Below, in pieces: positions 13,452 through 20,549 of a DNA stretch of 20,549 bases. The notes below the pieces were generated by a model. It worked only from the letters and a program-made list of their open reading frames with translations. It was not told where the DNA came from and searched no databases. The DNA is taken from positions 1 to 20,549 of the forward strand of contig CALRHW010000007.1 in the NCBI GenBank assembly GCA_943359555.1, given 5' to 3'. A program made the translations under genes and the position numbers. The stretch is from Parcubacteria group bacterium (GTDB lineage: Bacteria; Patescibacteriota; Minisyncoccia; Phycocordibacterales; CALRHW01). The number at the start of each line of letters is the position of its first letter. The first letter of the stretch is position 1.

Positions 13452-14894
13452 CAACCCGATTAGGGTGGTGAAATAGACCTGAAACCATATGCTTACAAGG
13501 AGTCAGAGCGGACGTCGCAAGATGTTCCGTCATGGCGTGCCTATTGAAGAATGAGCCAACGAGTTTATGTATGCTGCAGGCTAAGTGCGAGAGCACGGAG
13601 CCATAGGGAAACCGAGTGTGAATAGCGCGTTTGTAGTATATATAAGACCCGAAGCCAAGTGAGCTTGCCATGAGCAGGGTGAACTTGTGAGAAATCGCAA
13701 GGGAGGCCCGAACCGATAAGCCGTTCAATACTTTCGGATGACTTGTGGTAAGAAGTGAAAAGCTAATCGAACTTGGTAATAGCTGGTTCTCTCCGAAATA
13801 GCTTTTGGGCTAGCGTCGAGTGTACCTTTCAGGGGTAGAGCACTGGATGGTTTAAACAGGGCGAAAGCTCGTTAAACCAATCAAACTCCGAATACTGAAA
13901 GTCAATTGCTCGGCAGTTAGACTCTGGGGGCTAAGCTCCAGTGGTCAAAAGGGAAACAGCCCGGATCTCAAGTTAAGGTCCCTAAATCAACGCTAAGTGC
14001 ACTTAAGGTGGTAGAATTTCTCAGACACTGAGGAGGTTGGCTTAGAAGCAGCCATCCTTTAAAGAAAGCGTAACAGCTCACTCAGTAAGAGATTTTGCGC
14101 CGCAGATAATCGGGGCTAAGCGTAGTACCGAAACTGAGGATGCGTCGTCGATTCGTCGATGATGCGTGGTAGGAGAGTATTCTTGTCTGCTGTGAAGGAG
14201 AAGGGGTGACCCACTCTGGAGCGTCAAGAAGTAAGAATGTTGGCACAAGTAACCGCAATGCGGGTGAGAGTCCCGCACGCCGAAAGACTAAGGTTTCCTT
14301 GGCAATGTCAATCAACCAAGGGTTAGTCGGGCCTAAGGCAATGGAGAAATCCGCAGCCGATGGACACATGGTTAATATTCCATGACTTCTGTATACAGCG
14401 ATGGAAGGACGGAGTTCAGTATGTTTTGCACATTATTGGATTTGTGTTCGTGTTGTAAGAAAGCTTCATAGGTAAATCCGTGAACTGATTTAAATATCAA
14501 TTTCAAGCAAAGCGAAGATTTCAGAGTAATCTGAGAAATAAAACAAAGCGAGCTTCCAAGAAAATTTTCTAAGCTTATGTATATAGGAACCGTACCGTAA
14601 ACCGACACAGGTGGTCAGCTCGAGTAGAGCAAGGCGAACGAGTGAGAGGTCCCCAAGGAACTCGGCAAAAAAGCAGCCGTAACTTCGGAATAAGGCTTGC
14701 CCTTCTGTAAAAGGAGGGGCCGCAGCTAAAGTATCTCTGGCAACTGTTTATCAAAAACACAGCTCCCTGCGAACTCGTAAGAGGATGTATAGGGGGTGAC
14801 ACTTGACCAATGCCAGAAGGTCAAATATCGGCCGTGCATGTCGCAAGATATGTGCTGACTGATATAAGCCCTGGTGAATGTCGGCCGTAACTAT

Positions 14895-15695
14895 AGACGT
14901 GACCGTTGTAGTTACGCTAATAAATCTTGCCATATGCTGGAAACTCTGAGTATCGAGCACTACTATTTCTTTAACAAATCTTTAGAAAGATTTTAGCTCT
15001 TATTTGAAATAATAAGGGCATGAGAAAAAGTAAAAATGTGCCTCGTGCAGACAATCAGCAGGAAAGACTCGGTAATTATATTGCAGGTTTTACTGACGGT
15101 GAAGGAAGCTTCAACGTTTCAGTAAAAAAGCGATTTGATTACAAAGACAAGTGGAAATTGACCGCTTCGTTTAATATTTCTCAAAAAGATCGCGTAATTC
15201 TTGCTCTGATACAAAAGAAGCTTGGATGCGGGACACTTCGGGAAAGAAAAGATGGAGTTGTTTATTACGAAGTGACAGATGTCGCTTCGTTGAAAGATAT
15301 AATCATTCCGTTTTTTAAACGATTTGGTTTTCTTTCTTCACGAAAAAGTACAAACTTTTCTATTTTTTCTTCAATTGTTGAAAAAATGGCAAAGGGCGAA
15401 CATCTAACAAACAAAGGTTTTCGGAAAATTATTGAATTAAGAGAAATTCTTAACGAAGGAAAAGGGCGAAAACGAAAATATAATTTGTCAGATGTCTTTA
15501 AAGGAGAATCCTCAGAGACTATACGCAAGACAGTTTCAAATCAAATTGGGCGTCGACGATTTGAAAATGATGATATAGTCCGATCTCTCTAGCGATAGAG
15601 AGTTAACATGTGCGAATTAAATTTGATAAACAGAGACTAGAAATTAGAGATTGTAATTATGTCTAACTATTGTGAATGCGCCGCTACCAGAAATG
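14895..15695 (+). other. Group I intron 1 (after 23S U1917) with an endonuclease gene
   Basis: The intron splits the H69 loop sequence GTAACTAT / AACGGTCC. The 5' exon end CGTAACTAT (14886-14894) pairs with the guide GTAGTTACG (14908-14916), ending in the obligatory U-G pair (P1). The adjacent GACCGTT (14901-14907) pairs with the 3' exon AACGGTC (P10). The intron ends in G (15695). Core elements seen are CTCAGAGACTATACGC (15511-15526, P7 5' strand), TTTCAAATC/GATTTGAAA (15534-15542/15558-15566, P8), GATATAGTCC (15572-15581, P7 3' strand), and P9 CTCTCTA-GCGA-TAGAGAG (15585-15602). Position 1917 is a known group I site, used for example in Coxiella burnetii 23S. Confidence 0.93.
15020..15592 (+). 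CDS. Single-motif LAGLIDADG homing endonuclease (I-CreI type)
   Basis: This 190-aa protein has one LAGLIDADG helix, YIAGFTDGEGSF (20-31), whose acidic residue (the Asp/Glu in TDGEG) supplies the metal site. The beta-rich saddle follows (FNVSVKKRF, KLTASFNISQKD, LIQKKLGCGTLRERKDGVVYYEV) and then LKDIIIPFFKRFGFLSSRK, the typical mid-domain helix. One motif and this size imply a homodimer that cuts a near-palindromic 23S target in intron-less alleles to spread the intron. The C-terminus (ESSETIRKTVSNQ...) resembles other rRNA-intron endonucleases. The last about 27 codons are also the ribozyme core (P7, P3, P8), and the stop codon sits at the P9 tetraloop boundary. The start ATG 15020 has AAGGG just before it, and the body begins soon after. 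Confidence 0.92.
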   Translation: MRKSKNVPRADNQQERLGNYIAGFTDGEGSFNVSVKKRFDYKDKWKLTASFNISQKDRVILALIQKKLGCGTLRERKDGVVYYEVTDVASLKDIIIPFFKRFGFLSSRKSTNFSIFSSIVEKMAKGEHLTNKGFRKIIELREILNEGKGRKRKYNLSDVFKGESSETIRKTVSNQIGRRRFENDDIVRSL

Positions 15696-16279
15696 AACGG
15701 TCCTAAGGTAGCGAAATTCCTTGTCAGGTAAGTTCTGACGCGCACGAATAGTGTAATGACTGGAGAACTGTCTCGGGGACTTGCTCGGTGAAAATACAGT
15801 ACCGGTGAAGATGCCGGTTACCTGCAGTTAGACGAAAAGACCCCAGGAGCTTTACTGCAACTTGATATTGCATGTATGTTTTTTATGCGTAGCGTAGATG
15901 GGAGGATTTGAAGTTTATCTTTCGGGGTAGATGGATCCGCAAGTGAAATACCATTCTTAAAAAATATATTTGCTAACCCGCGCGGAAAAAACGAGCGGGG
16001 ACATTATCTGGTGGGCAGTTTTAGTGGGGCGCTATCCTCCTAAAAAGTAACGGAGGAGTTTATTAAGGTCAGCTAGGCGCGAATGGAAACCGTGCCGATA
16101 GTGTAATGGCATAAGCTGGCTTAACTGTAAGACGTACTTGTCAAGCAGATACGAAAGTAGAACATAGTGAACCGACCATGCGCATTAGAGGCGGTGGGAG
16201 ATTATCGGATAAAAGCTACCCTGGGGATAACAGGCTGGTTGTGCCTAAGAGTCCATATCGACGGCACAGTTCGGCACCT

Positions 16280-16568
16280 TAACTCTCAATGTAAAAATTG
16301 GGAAACATCGGGGTGCCTATCGCAGTAATGCGATACAAAAACAATTTGGCTTATAACGGTGGACTCCATATAATAAATATATATGGACAATACCGCGGGA
16401 AGTCGTGCAACAAAATGCATTGACCCTGTAGAGACTTGACCTGCTTTTAATTAAGCCGGGTCAGAGTGTGAAGGAAAACTTCATGCTAACACGCCGAACC
16501 CCTTTCAAATATTGGAAAGGGTGAAGATATAGTCCGATCCTTCCGGTAACGGGAGAAAAATATGACAG
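16280..16568 (+). other. Group I intron 2 (after 23S U2500), no reading frame
   Basis: This 289-nt intron lies between GGCACCT and CGATGTCGG in the peptidyl-transferase centre. The 5' exon GGCACCT (16273-16279) pairs with guide GGGTGCC (16311-16317), ending in U-G (P1). The flanking CATCG (16306-16310) pairs with the 3' exon CGATG (P10). P8 CCCTTTC/GAAAGGG (16500-16506/16515-16521), GATATAGTCC (16526-16535) and P9 CTTCCG-GTAA-CGGGAG (16540-16555) are present. The terminal base is G16568. It encodes no protein, so mobility would need a trans-acting enzyme. Confidence 0.92.
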
Positions 16569-16601
16569 CGATGTCGGCTCAACTTATCCTGGGGCTGGAG
16601 A

Positions 16602-16634
<33 letters not shown>

Positions 16635-16661
16635 AAGTTACGCGAGCTGGGTTCAGACCGT

Positions 16662-16985
16662 TCAGAGGCAGATGAAGGTGGCGGGAAAATTTCTTTGAAA
16701 TTTTCCCGCCTGCAAGTCGCCCTTGAACAATCTGAATCCTCAGAGGAATTGTTTGAAATGTTTTTGTTTACGAAAAAGAAAATGAAACCAACCAATCACG
16801 GCGGTCGTCTGGCAAAATCGCAGACGATTAAAGCTGATGAATATCGGCGGAATCCGCACAAAAAATCTGCGGACAATGTCGAGGGAAGCGAAAGCACCCG
16901 TAGAGACTACATATCAGCCGTTCGCGCACATAAGTGCGATGAATGAAGGCATAGTCCAATGCAACGAGCAATCGTTGGGAACATG
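16662..16985 (+). other. Group I intron 3 (after 23S U2593), no reading frame
   Basis: This 324-nt insert splits GACCGT / CGTGAGACAGG, the position known for the I-CreI intron of chloroplast 23S. Features: a 13-bp hairpin GCGGGAAAATTTC/GAAATTTTCCCGC (16681-16693/16697-16709, likely P2), AGAGACTACAT (P7 5' strand, near 16902-16912), P8-like CGCAC-ATAA-GTGCG, ATAGTCC (16951-16957), and P9 CAACGA-GCAA-TCGTTG (16962-16977). It ends in G16985. P1 is less clear than in the other two introns (only about 4 bp found), so the 5' boundary is less certain. A short frame across it has no endonuclease motif. Confidence 0.82.
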
Positions 16986-17290
16986 CGTGAGACAGGTTGG
17001 TCTCCTATCTACTGCAGGCGTTGATTCTTGAGGAGATTTGACTCTAGTACGAGAGGACCGAGTTGAACTGACCTCTGGTCTATCTGCTGTCCTGCCAAGG
17101 GCACCGCAGAGTAGCTATGTCGGGAATGGATAAATTCTGAAAGCATCTAAGAATGAAGCCAACTCCAAGATTAGGAATCGTTTGAGACTCGTGAGAGATG
17201 ATCACGTTGATAGGCTTTAGGTATAAGCACAGTAATGTGTTGAGCCGAGAAGTACTAATAAGTCGATTCTATTAGGAAATTTGAAAACCA

Positions 17291-17324
17291 TCTTTTTACT
17301 CTGTTACATGGAATGAACAATCAT
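17291..17324 (+). other. 23S rRNA processing stalk, 3' strand
   Basis: TCTTTTTACTCTGTTACAT (17291-17309) and AACAATCAT (17316-17324) complete the 28 paired bases with 12765-12798. The remaining spacer to 5S (17325-17350) has no tRNA. Confidence 0.85.
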
Positions 17325-17350
17325 AGCCCATGAAGCTTTTTGAATCTTTA

Positions 17351-17461
17351 GTTTTGGTGGCTCGACGCGGTGGTCACACCCCTTCCCATTCCGAACAGGG
17401 CAGTTAAGCACCGTAGTGCCGATGATACTCTTTACTGGGGAAAGTAGGTAGCCGCCAGAAC
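17351..17461 (+). rRNA. 5S ribosomal RNA
   Basis: About 111 nt with terminal helix GTTTTGGTGG/CCGCCAGAAC, loop A-type CGACGCGGTGGTCACACC, the signature CCCATTCCGAACAGGGCAGTTAAG and TGCCGATGATACT, as in bacterial 5S. It begins about 70 nt after the 23S end and would be co-transcribed with it. The ends are set by the terminal helix, which could extend a few further bases (TTTA/TAAG). Confidence 0.96.
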
Positions 17462-17478
17462 TAAGGATTTAAACTCAC

Positions 17479-17608
17479 AAATAACATAAAAAAATAAAAA
17501 TACCTTGAAATGGGTACGGATTTTTTGAAGCTTAAAAAATCCTGAAACGCTCAGCTCGACAGCCTCGCGACCCCCATTTCAAGGTATTTTTATTTTTTTA
17601 TGTTATTT
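17479..17608 (+). repeat. 64-bp core repeat with perfect arms, copy C (plus orientation)
   Basis: The core at 17512-17575 matches copy A except at three positions (GAAACGC, TCAGCTCG, CGACAGCC). The arms 17479-17511 and 17576-17608 are perfect over 33 bp, A/T-rich, and unrelated to the arms of copies A and B. It lies between 5S and the VWA gene, 17 bp after 5S. As RNA it would form a very stable stem, with T-rich sequence in the 3' arm, and could end the rRNA transcript. Confidence 0.9.
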
Positions 17609-17614
17609 TTCTGT

Positions 17615-17620
17615 TATTAT
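17615..17620 (+). promoter_or_regulatory. -10 box of the VWA-rodA unit
   Basis: TATTAT (17615-17620), or the overlapping TTATAA (17617-17622), lies 7-9 nt before ATG 17630, implying a leaderless or nearly leaderless mRNA. Any -35 box would fall in the right arm of repeat copy C. AAGG directly before the ATG could be a weak SD. Confidence 0.45.
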
Positions 17621-17629
17621 AAAGGTAAC

Positions 17630-19009
17630 ATGTCATCTTGGTCTGCTAAAAGAAAAATAATTTATCTGAGCATAATTTCTGCTTTCTTATTTATAGTTAT
17701 AGGTGTCCCAAGCTTTTTTATCATTTATCAAAAGCCCACCTGTTTTGATTTCGCAAAAAATGGTGACGAGCTTGGCGTGGATTGTGGAGGTTCTTGCCAG
17801 CTCCTTTGCAGTTTTGAAGCCACAGATCTAGGTGTCTTGTGGAGTAGGTCGTTTAAAGTTGTGCCTGGAATTTATTCTGCGGTTGCTTATGTTCAAAATC
17901 ACAATATAAGTTCAGAATCCACAAATGTTCCATATATTTTTAAACTTTACGACAACAAAAATACCCTTCTCGCTACTCGCGAAGGAGTTGCATATATTCC
18001 AAAAAATAAGATTTTTGCTGTTTTTGAACCAAATATAAAAGTAGACAAAAAAATACCTATACGCACCACGTTTGAAATTACCGAAACACCAGTATGGATA
18101 AAAAATGCAGATGCTGTTCCAGATTTTACAGTAACTCAAAAATCTTTGACAGGTGAAGATAAAGCTCCGCGTGTAGATGCGAGAATAGAAAACCACTCTC
18201 TTATTCCTTTTTCAAATATTGAGGTTATTACTATTGTTTATGATGGAAAAGACAATGCTATCGGAGCTTCCCGCACGTACATAGACACTCTCGCAAAAGA
18301 TCAGTCAGCTGACATTGTTTTTACTTGGCCAAATCCTTTTGACACGCAATCAAATATCTGCAAGGTGCCAGCGGATGTAATGATAGTTATAGATAGGTCG
18401 GGAAGTATGGCAAGTGACGGTGACAATCCACCCCAACCACTTACAGATGTAAAAAATGCCGCCATTCTTTTTATAAATCAGCTTGGAACAAATGATAAAG
18501 CTGGAGTGGTATCTTATGCAGACAACGCTTCACAACCACTTGATCACGAGTTGTCAGTAGATTTCAAGGCGATAAAAAATTCAATACAGTCTATCGTCAT
18601 AGGCACAAACGGCCTTCAACAAACCAACGTTGCTGACGGTTTACAAAAAGCTCTTGAAGAATTTAGTACCGAAAGACATAATGATAGCGCAAGAAAAATT
18701 ATCGTCGCTCTTACAGATGGCATTCCTACGCGTCCTATAAAAACAGGCGATGAAAAATATCCAGAAACCACAGCAAAAAACGTCGCAGATGAAATAAAAA
18801 AATCAGAGGTTCAGATTTATGCTGTCGGTCTTGGAAACAAAATAAATCCAACGTTTTTAGAAAGTTTAGCTTCTGGTCCAGAATATTATTTTTCAGCTTC
18901 TTCAAGTAAAAATCTTGGCACTATTTATAAACAAATCGCCATATCTATTTGCAAGGACAGTCCTACATCTGTAGATATTTTAACAGTAGTGCAAAAAGGC
19001 ACGCGCTAA
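17630..19009 (+). CDS. Membrane-anchored von Willebrand factor A domain protein
   Basis: This 459-aa protein has an N-terminal signal anchor at about 10-33 (IIYLSIISAFLFIVIGVPSF) and then a cysteine motif CFDFAKNGDELGVDCGGSC (38-56), similar to the NGDETGVDCGG motifs of secreted proteins. Residues about 60-240 are beta-rich (two Ig-like units, including VDARIENHSLIPFSNIEV). The VWA domain at about 248-445 has a complete MIDAS metal site: DRSGS (Asp255, Ser257, Ser259), Thr332 in QQTNVADG and Asp363 in LTDG. VWA domains bind protein partners through a metal ion, so it probably works outside the cell in adhesion or envelope assembly. The start is chosen just before the anchor helix. Its stop overlaps the rodA start (TAATG), so the two are translationally coupled, hinting at a role near cell-wall synthesis. 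Confidence 0.88.
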   Translation: MSSWSAKRKIIYLSIISAFLFIVIGVPSFFIIYQKPTCFDFAKNGDELGVDCGGSCQLLCSFEATDLGVLWSRSFKVVPGIYSAVAYVQNHNISSESTNVPYIFKLYDNKNTLLATREGVAYIPKNKIFAVFEPNIKVDKKIPIRTTFEITETPVWIKNADAVPDFTVTQKSLTGEDKAPRVDARIENHSLIPFSNIEVITIVYDGKDNAIGASRTYIDTLAKDQSADIVFTWPNPFDTQSNICKVPADVMIVIDRSGSMASDGDNPPQPLTDVKNAAILFINQLGTNDKAGVVSYADNASQPLDHELSVDFKAIKNSIQSIVIGTNGLQQTNVADGLQKALEEFSTERHNDSARKIIVALTDGIPTRPIKTGDEKYPETTAKNVADEIKKSEVQIYAVGLGNKINPTFLESLASGPEYYFSASSSKNLGTIYKQIAISICKDSPTSVDILTVVQKGTR

Positions 19010-20166
19010 TGGGAAACAAAGTGATAACAAAAATTTCAAAACTTTTTCCACGTTTTGTTTGGGAAAAATTAGCCAACATAGATTGGGTACTTTTTTTATC
19101 AGCAGTTCTTATTGCTTTTGGCGGACTTGTCACTATGAACTCTTTTGTTGGAGAGCAAAATTATTTTTTTGAAAAACAGGTTATTTGGATTTCAGTATCA
19201 ATTGTTTTGTTTTTGGTAGTTAGTTTTTTTGATTTTAGATTTTTACGCAGGACTGGTGTAGTTGTGCTCATTTTTGTTGTATCGTGCGCCGTCCTTTCTT
19301 CGCTTTTTGTGGTCGGTCATATTTCTAAAGGTGCACAAAGCTGGTTTAGTCTCGGTTCTTTTTCTATACAGCCGTCGGATCTCGCAAAGCTCGTGCTCAT
19401 TTTAGTCTTAGCAAAATATTTTACTCGCAGACATGTGGAAATAGCTCACATAAGGCACATTGTTGTTTCTGGTATTTATGCTTTCATCTTGTTTTTTCTA
19501 ATTTTACTCCAACCAGATTTTGGTGGAGCGATTATTATATTTATTCTTTGGTTTGGAATGGTGATGGTGTCTGGAATTTCAAAGAAACACTTTACTTCGG
19601 TTGTGCTTATTGGTGCTATCACTTTTTGCACCTTGTGGTTTTTTGTATTTCAGGATTATCAAAAACAGCGAATTATTACGTTTGTGGACCCTCTTTCCGA
19701 TGTGCGAGGTGCGGGTTACAACGCTTATCAATCTATGATAGCTGTAGGTTCTGGACAATTTTTAGGGAAGGGTGTGGGTTATGGTACTCAGTCCAAACTA
19801 AAATTTTTACCAGAATATCAGACAGATTTTATCTTTGCTGCATTTGCTGAAGAGTGGGGTTTTGTAGGAGTTCTTACGCTTTTCGCACTTTTTGGTGTTG
19901 TGATTTGGAGAATTTTACGAAACGCTTTATGGGGTGCTACCAACTTTGAGATGCTTTTTGGTATGGGTGTTGCGATTTTATTTATGATTCATTTTGTTAT
20001 AAATATTGGAATGAATATCGGACTTTTACCTGTCACAGGTATTACTTTACCTTTTATGAGTTATGGAGGCAGTCATTTGATAGCTGAATTCCTCGCACTT
20101 GGAATACTTGTCGGAATGAAAAAATATAATCGGTCTTCTTACAAAGAGTCGATTTCTTTACAGTAG
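19009..20166 (+). CDS. rodA: Rod-shape SEDS glycosyltransferase RodA (FtsW/RodA family)
   Basis: RodA polymerises lipid II into glycan strands in the membrane during elongation, together with a class B PBP. This 385-aa protein has about ten transmembrane helices and the family blocks QSWFSLGSFSIQPSDLAKL (110-128), LLQPDFGGAI (166-175), GYNAYQSMIAVGSGQFLGKG (236-255), GYGTQSKLKFLPEYQTDFIF (257-276) with the presumed catalytic Asp273, and GLLPVTGITLPFMSYGGS near the end. The GTQ-LKFLPE block favours RodA over FtsW. ATG 19009 overlaps the previous stop by one base. An in-frame ATG at 18949 would lie inside the VWA gene and add a non-family N-terminus. No partner PBP is in the window. Confidence 0.92.
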   Translation: MGNKVITKISKLFPRFVWEKLANIDWVLFLSAVLIAFGGLVTMNSFVGEQNYFFEKQVIWISVSIVLFLVVSFFDFRFLRRTGVVVLIFVVSCAVLSSLFVVGHISKGAQSWFSLGSFSIQPSDLAKLVLILVLAKYFTRRHVEIAHIRHIVVSGIYAFILFFLILLQPDFGGAIIIFILWFGMVMVSGISKKHFTSVVLIGAITFCTLWFFVFQDYQKQRIITFVDPLSDVRGAGYNAYQSMIAVGSGQFLGKGVGYGTQSKLKFLPEYQTDFIFAAFAEEWGFVGVLTLFALFGVVIWRILRNALWGATNFEMLFGMGVAILFMIHFVINIGMNIGLLPVTGITLPFMSYGGSHLIAEFLALGILVGMKKYNRSSYKESISLQ

Positions 20167-20178
20167 TATTTTTACTCC

Positions 20179-20379
20179 CTAAATCACAAACTTAACTATT
20201 ATGTATATAGCAAAAGAAAACAAGCAAATAGTTAAAATAAACAACACGACACTTACCTGACTTTTGTTTTTTACAAGACCAGTTTTCATTACAAATTTAG
20301 TCATACTAGAAACATTTTCTACTTGTTTTGGCATTTGTTCCGTCAGGGTATTTTCTTCGTCAAATTCTACGTCACTCAT
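20179..20379 (-). CDS. Small tail-anchored membrane protein
   Basis: This 66-aa protein has an acidic N-terminus (MSDVEFDEENTLTEQ), a polar middle, and a single C-terminal hydrophobic helix at about 43-64 (VSVVLFILTICLFSFAIYII), ending in KFVI. This layout suggests a cytoplasmic domain with a tail anchor. It converges on rodA with 12 bp between stops and has no clear terminator. It starts 3 bp after the upstream gene's stop on the same strand, so it is probably in one operon with the glycosyltransferase-like gene. No family is recognised. Confidence 0.6.
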   Translation of the reverse strand: MSDVEFDEENTLTEQMPKQVENVSSMTKFVMKTGLVKNKSQVSVVLFILTICLFSFAIYIIVKFVI

Positions 20380-20382
20380 AGA

Positions 20383-20549
20383 TCAATTATATAACACTTT
20401 AGTTTTTTTGACCATTACGTTTTGCATAAATTCACGTTCAACTTTTTGTTTCAGTTTTAGGCCGTATTCCGCGCCATTTTTACTGTTTTCTAAAAGAAAA
20501 ATGAGTCCTTTTTCAATTTCATCTATGTTACCTTTTTTTACAAGTATAC
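20383..20549 (-). CDS. Probable glycosyltransferase, C-terminal end only
   Basis: An open frame enters from the right edge and ends with TGA at 20385-20383. The visible 54 residues run VKKGNIDEIEKGLIFLLEN, then SKNGAEYGLKLKQKVEREF, then MQNVMVKKTKVLYN. The pattern GNIDEIEKGL-LLEN followed by K-KVEREF-xxN-V-K resembles the last helices of GT4-type (glycosyl transferase group 1) enzymes, which transfer sugars from nucleotide donors for envelope glycans. Only the tail is visible, so the assignment rests on this pattern alone. Confidence 0.5.
   Translation of the reverse strand, partial: ILVKKGNIDEIEKGLIFLLENSKNGAEYGLKLKQKVEREFMQNVMVKKTKVLYN

Noticed and set aside
16695..16946. 83-aa frame inside intron 3
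   Set aside because: It runs through P2, the core and P7 of the intron, starts in a hairpin loop, and has no endonuclease motif. It looks like chance.
20386..20391. TATAAT on the minus strand as a leaderless promoter for the 66-aa gene
   Set aside because: It lies in the last codons of the upstream gene, which is only 3 bp away, so co-transcription is simpler; the -35 is poor.

Overview
The window looks like a chromosome segment of a Candidate Phyla Radiation bacterium (Patescibacteria, most likely a Parcubacteria/Paceibacteria-type lineage). The grounds are AT-rich coding sequence, genes mostly without Shine-Dalgarno (SD) sites, a 23S rRNA gene carrying several introns and not linked to a 16S gene, a secreted peptidoglycan-binding surface protein with a short Cys-containing repeat, and small membrane and winged-helix proteins of the kind common in that group. 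The standard code fits: TAA, TAG and TGA all act as stops. The assignment is an inference, because no 16S gene is present.

Layout. 1-3340 (minus): ftsK, then a membrane-anchored 128-aa protein, then recA (cut by the left edge), closely packed. 3396-4355 (plus): a promoter and a winged-helix protein. 4356-4911: a 556-nt non-coding stretch with palindromes and nested RNA hairpins ahead of a 657-aa secreted surface protein (4912-6885). 7011-8436: a small membrane protein, then rplJ-rplL with an L10-type leader, an attenuator and a huge terminal hairpin. 8457-9871: a HTH/nucleotidyltransferase-like protein and a TM-helix-repeat (mechanosensitive-channel-like) protein. 9947-12475: two genes (an orphan 189-aa protein and a HAF-repeat secreted protein) bracketed by inverted copies of a 64-bp repeat. 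12482-17461: a promoter and short terminated RNA, then a 23S-5S unit whose 23S has three group I introns (after E. coli-equivalent U1917, U2500 and U2593), the first encoding a LAGLIDADG endonuclease. 17479-17608: a third copy of the repeat. 17630-20166: a membrane-anchored VWA protein overlapping rodA. 20179-20549 (minus): a small membrane protein and the tail of a probable glycosyltransferase.

The most striking signal is the repeat family. A nearly invariant 64-bp core (copies differ at one to four positions) occurs three times. Each copy sits exactly at the centre of a perfect inverted repeat whose arms (23, 26 and 33 bp) are unrelated between loci. The first two copies are in opposite orientation and enclose the only two protein genes outside the intron that have recognisable SD-like sites, which suggests a composite mobile or acquired island. 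A fourth giant hairpin after rplL has the same architecture with a different core.

Functionally the rest is core machinery: recombination and chromosome segregation (RecA, FtsK), ribosome synthesis (L10, L7/L12, 23S, 5S), cell-wall elongation (RodA) and envelope proteins.
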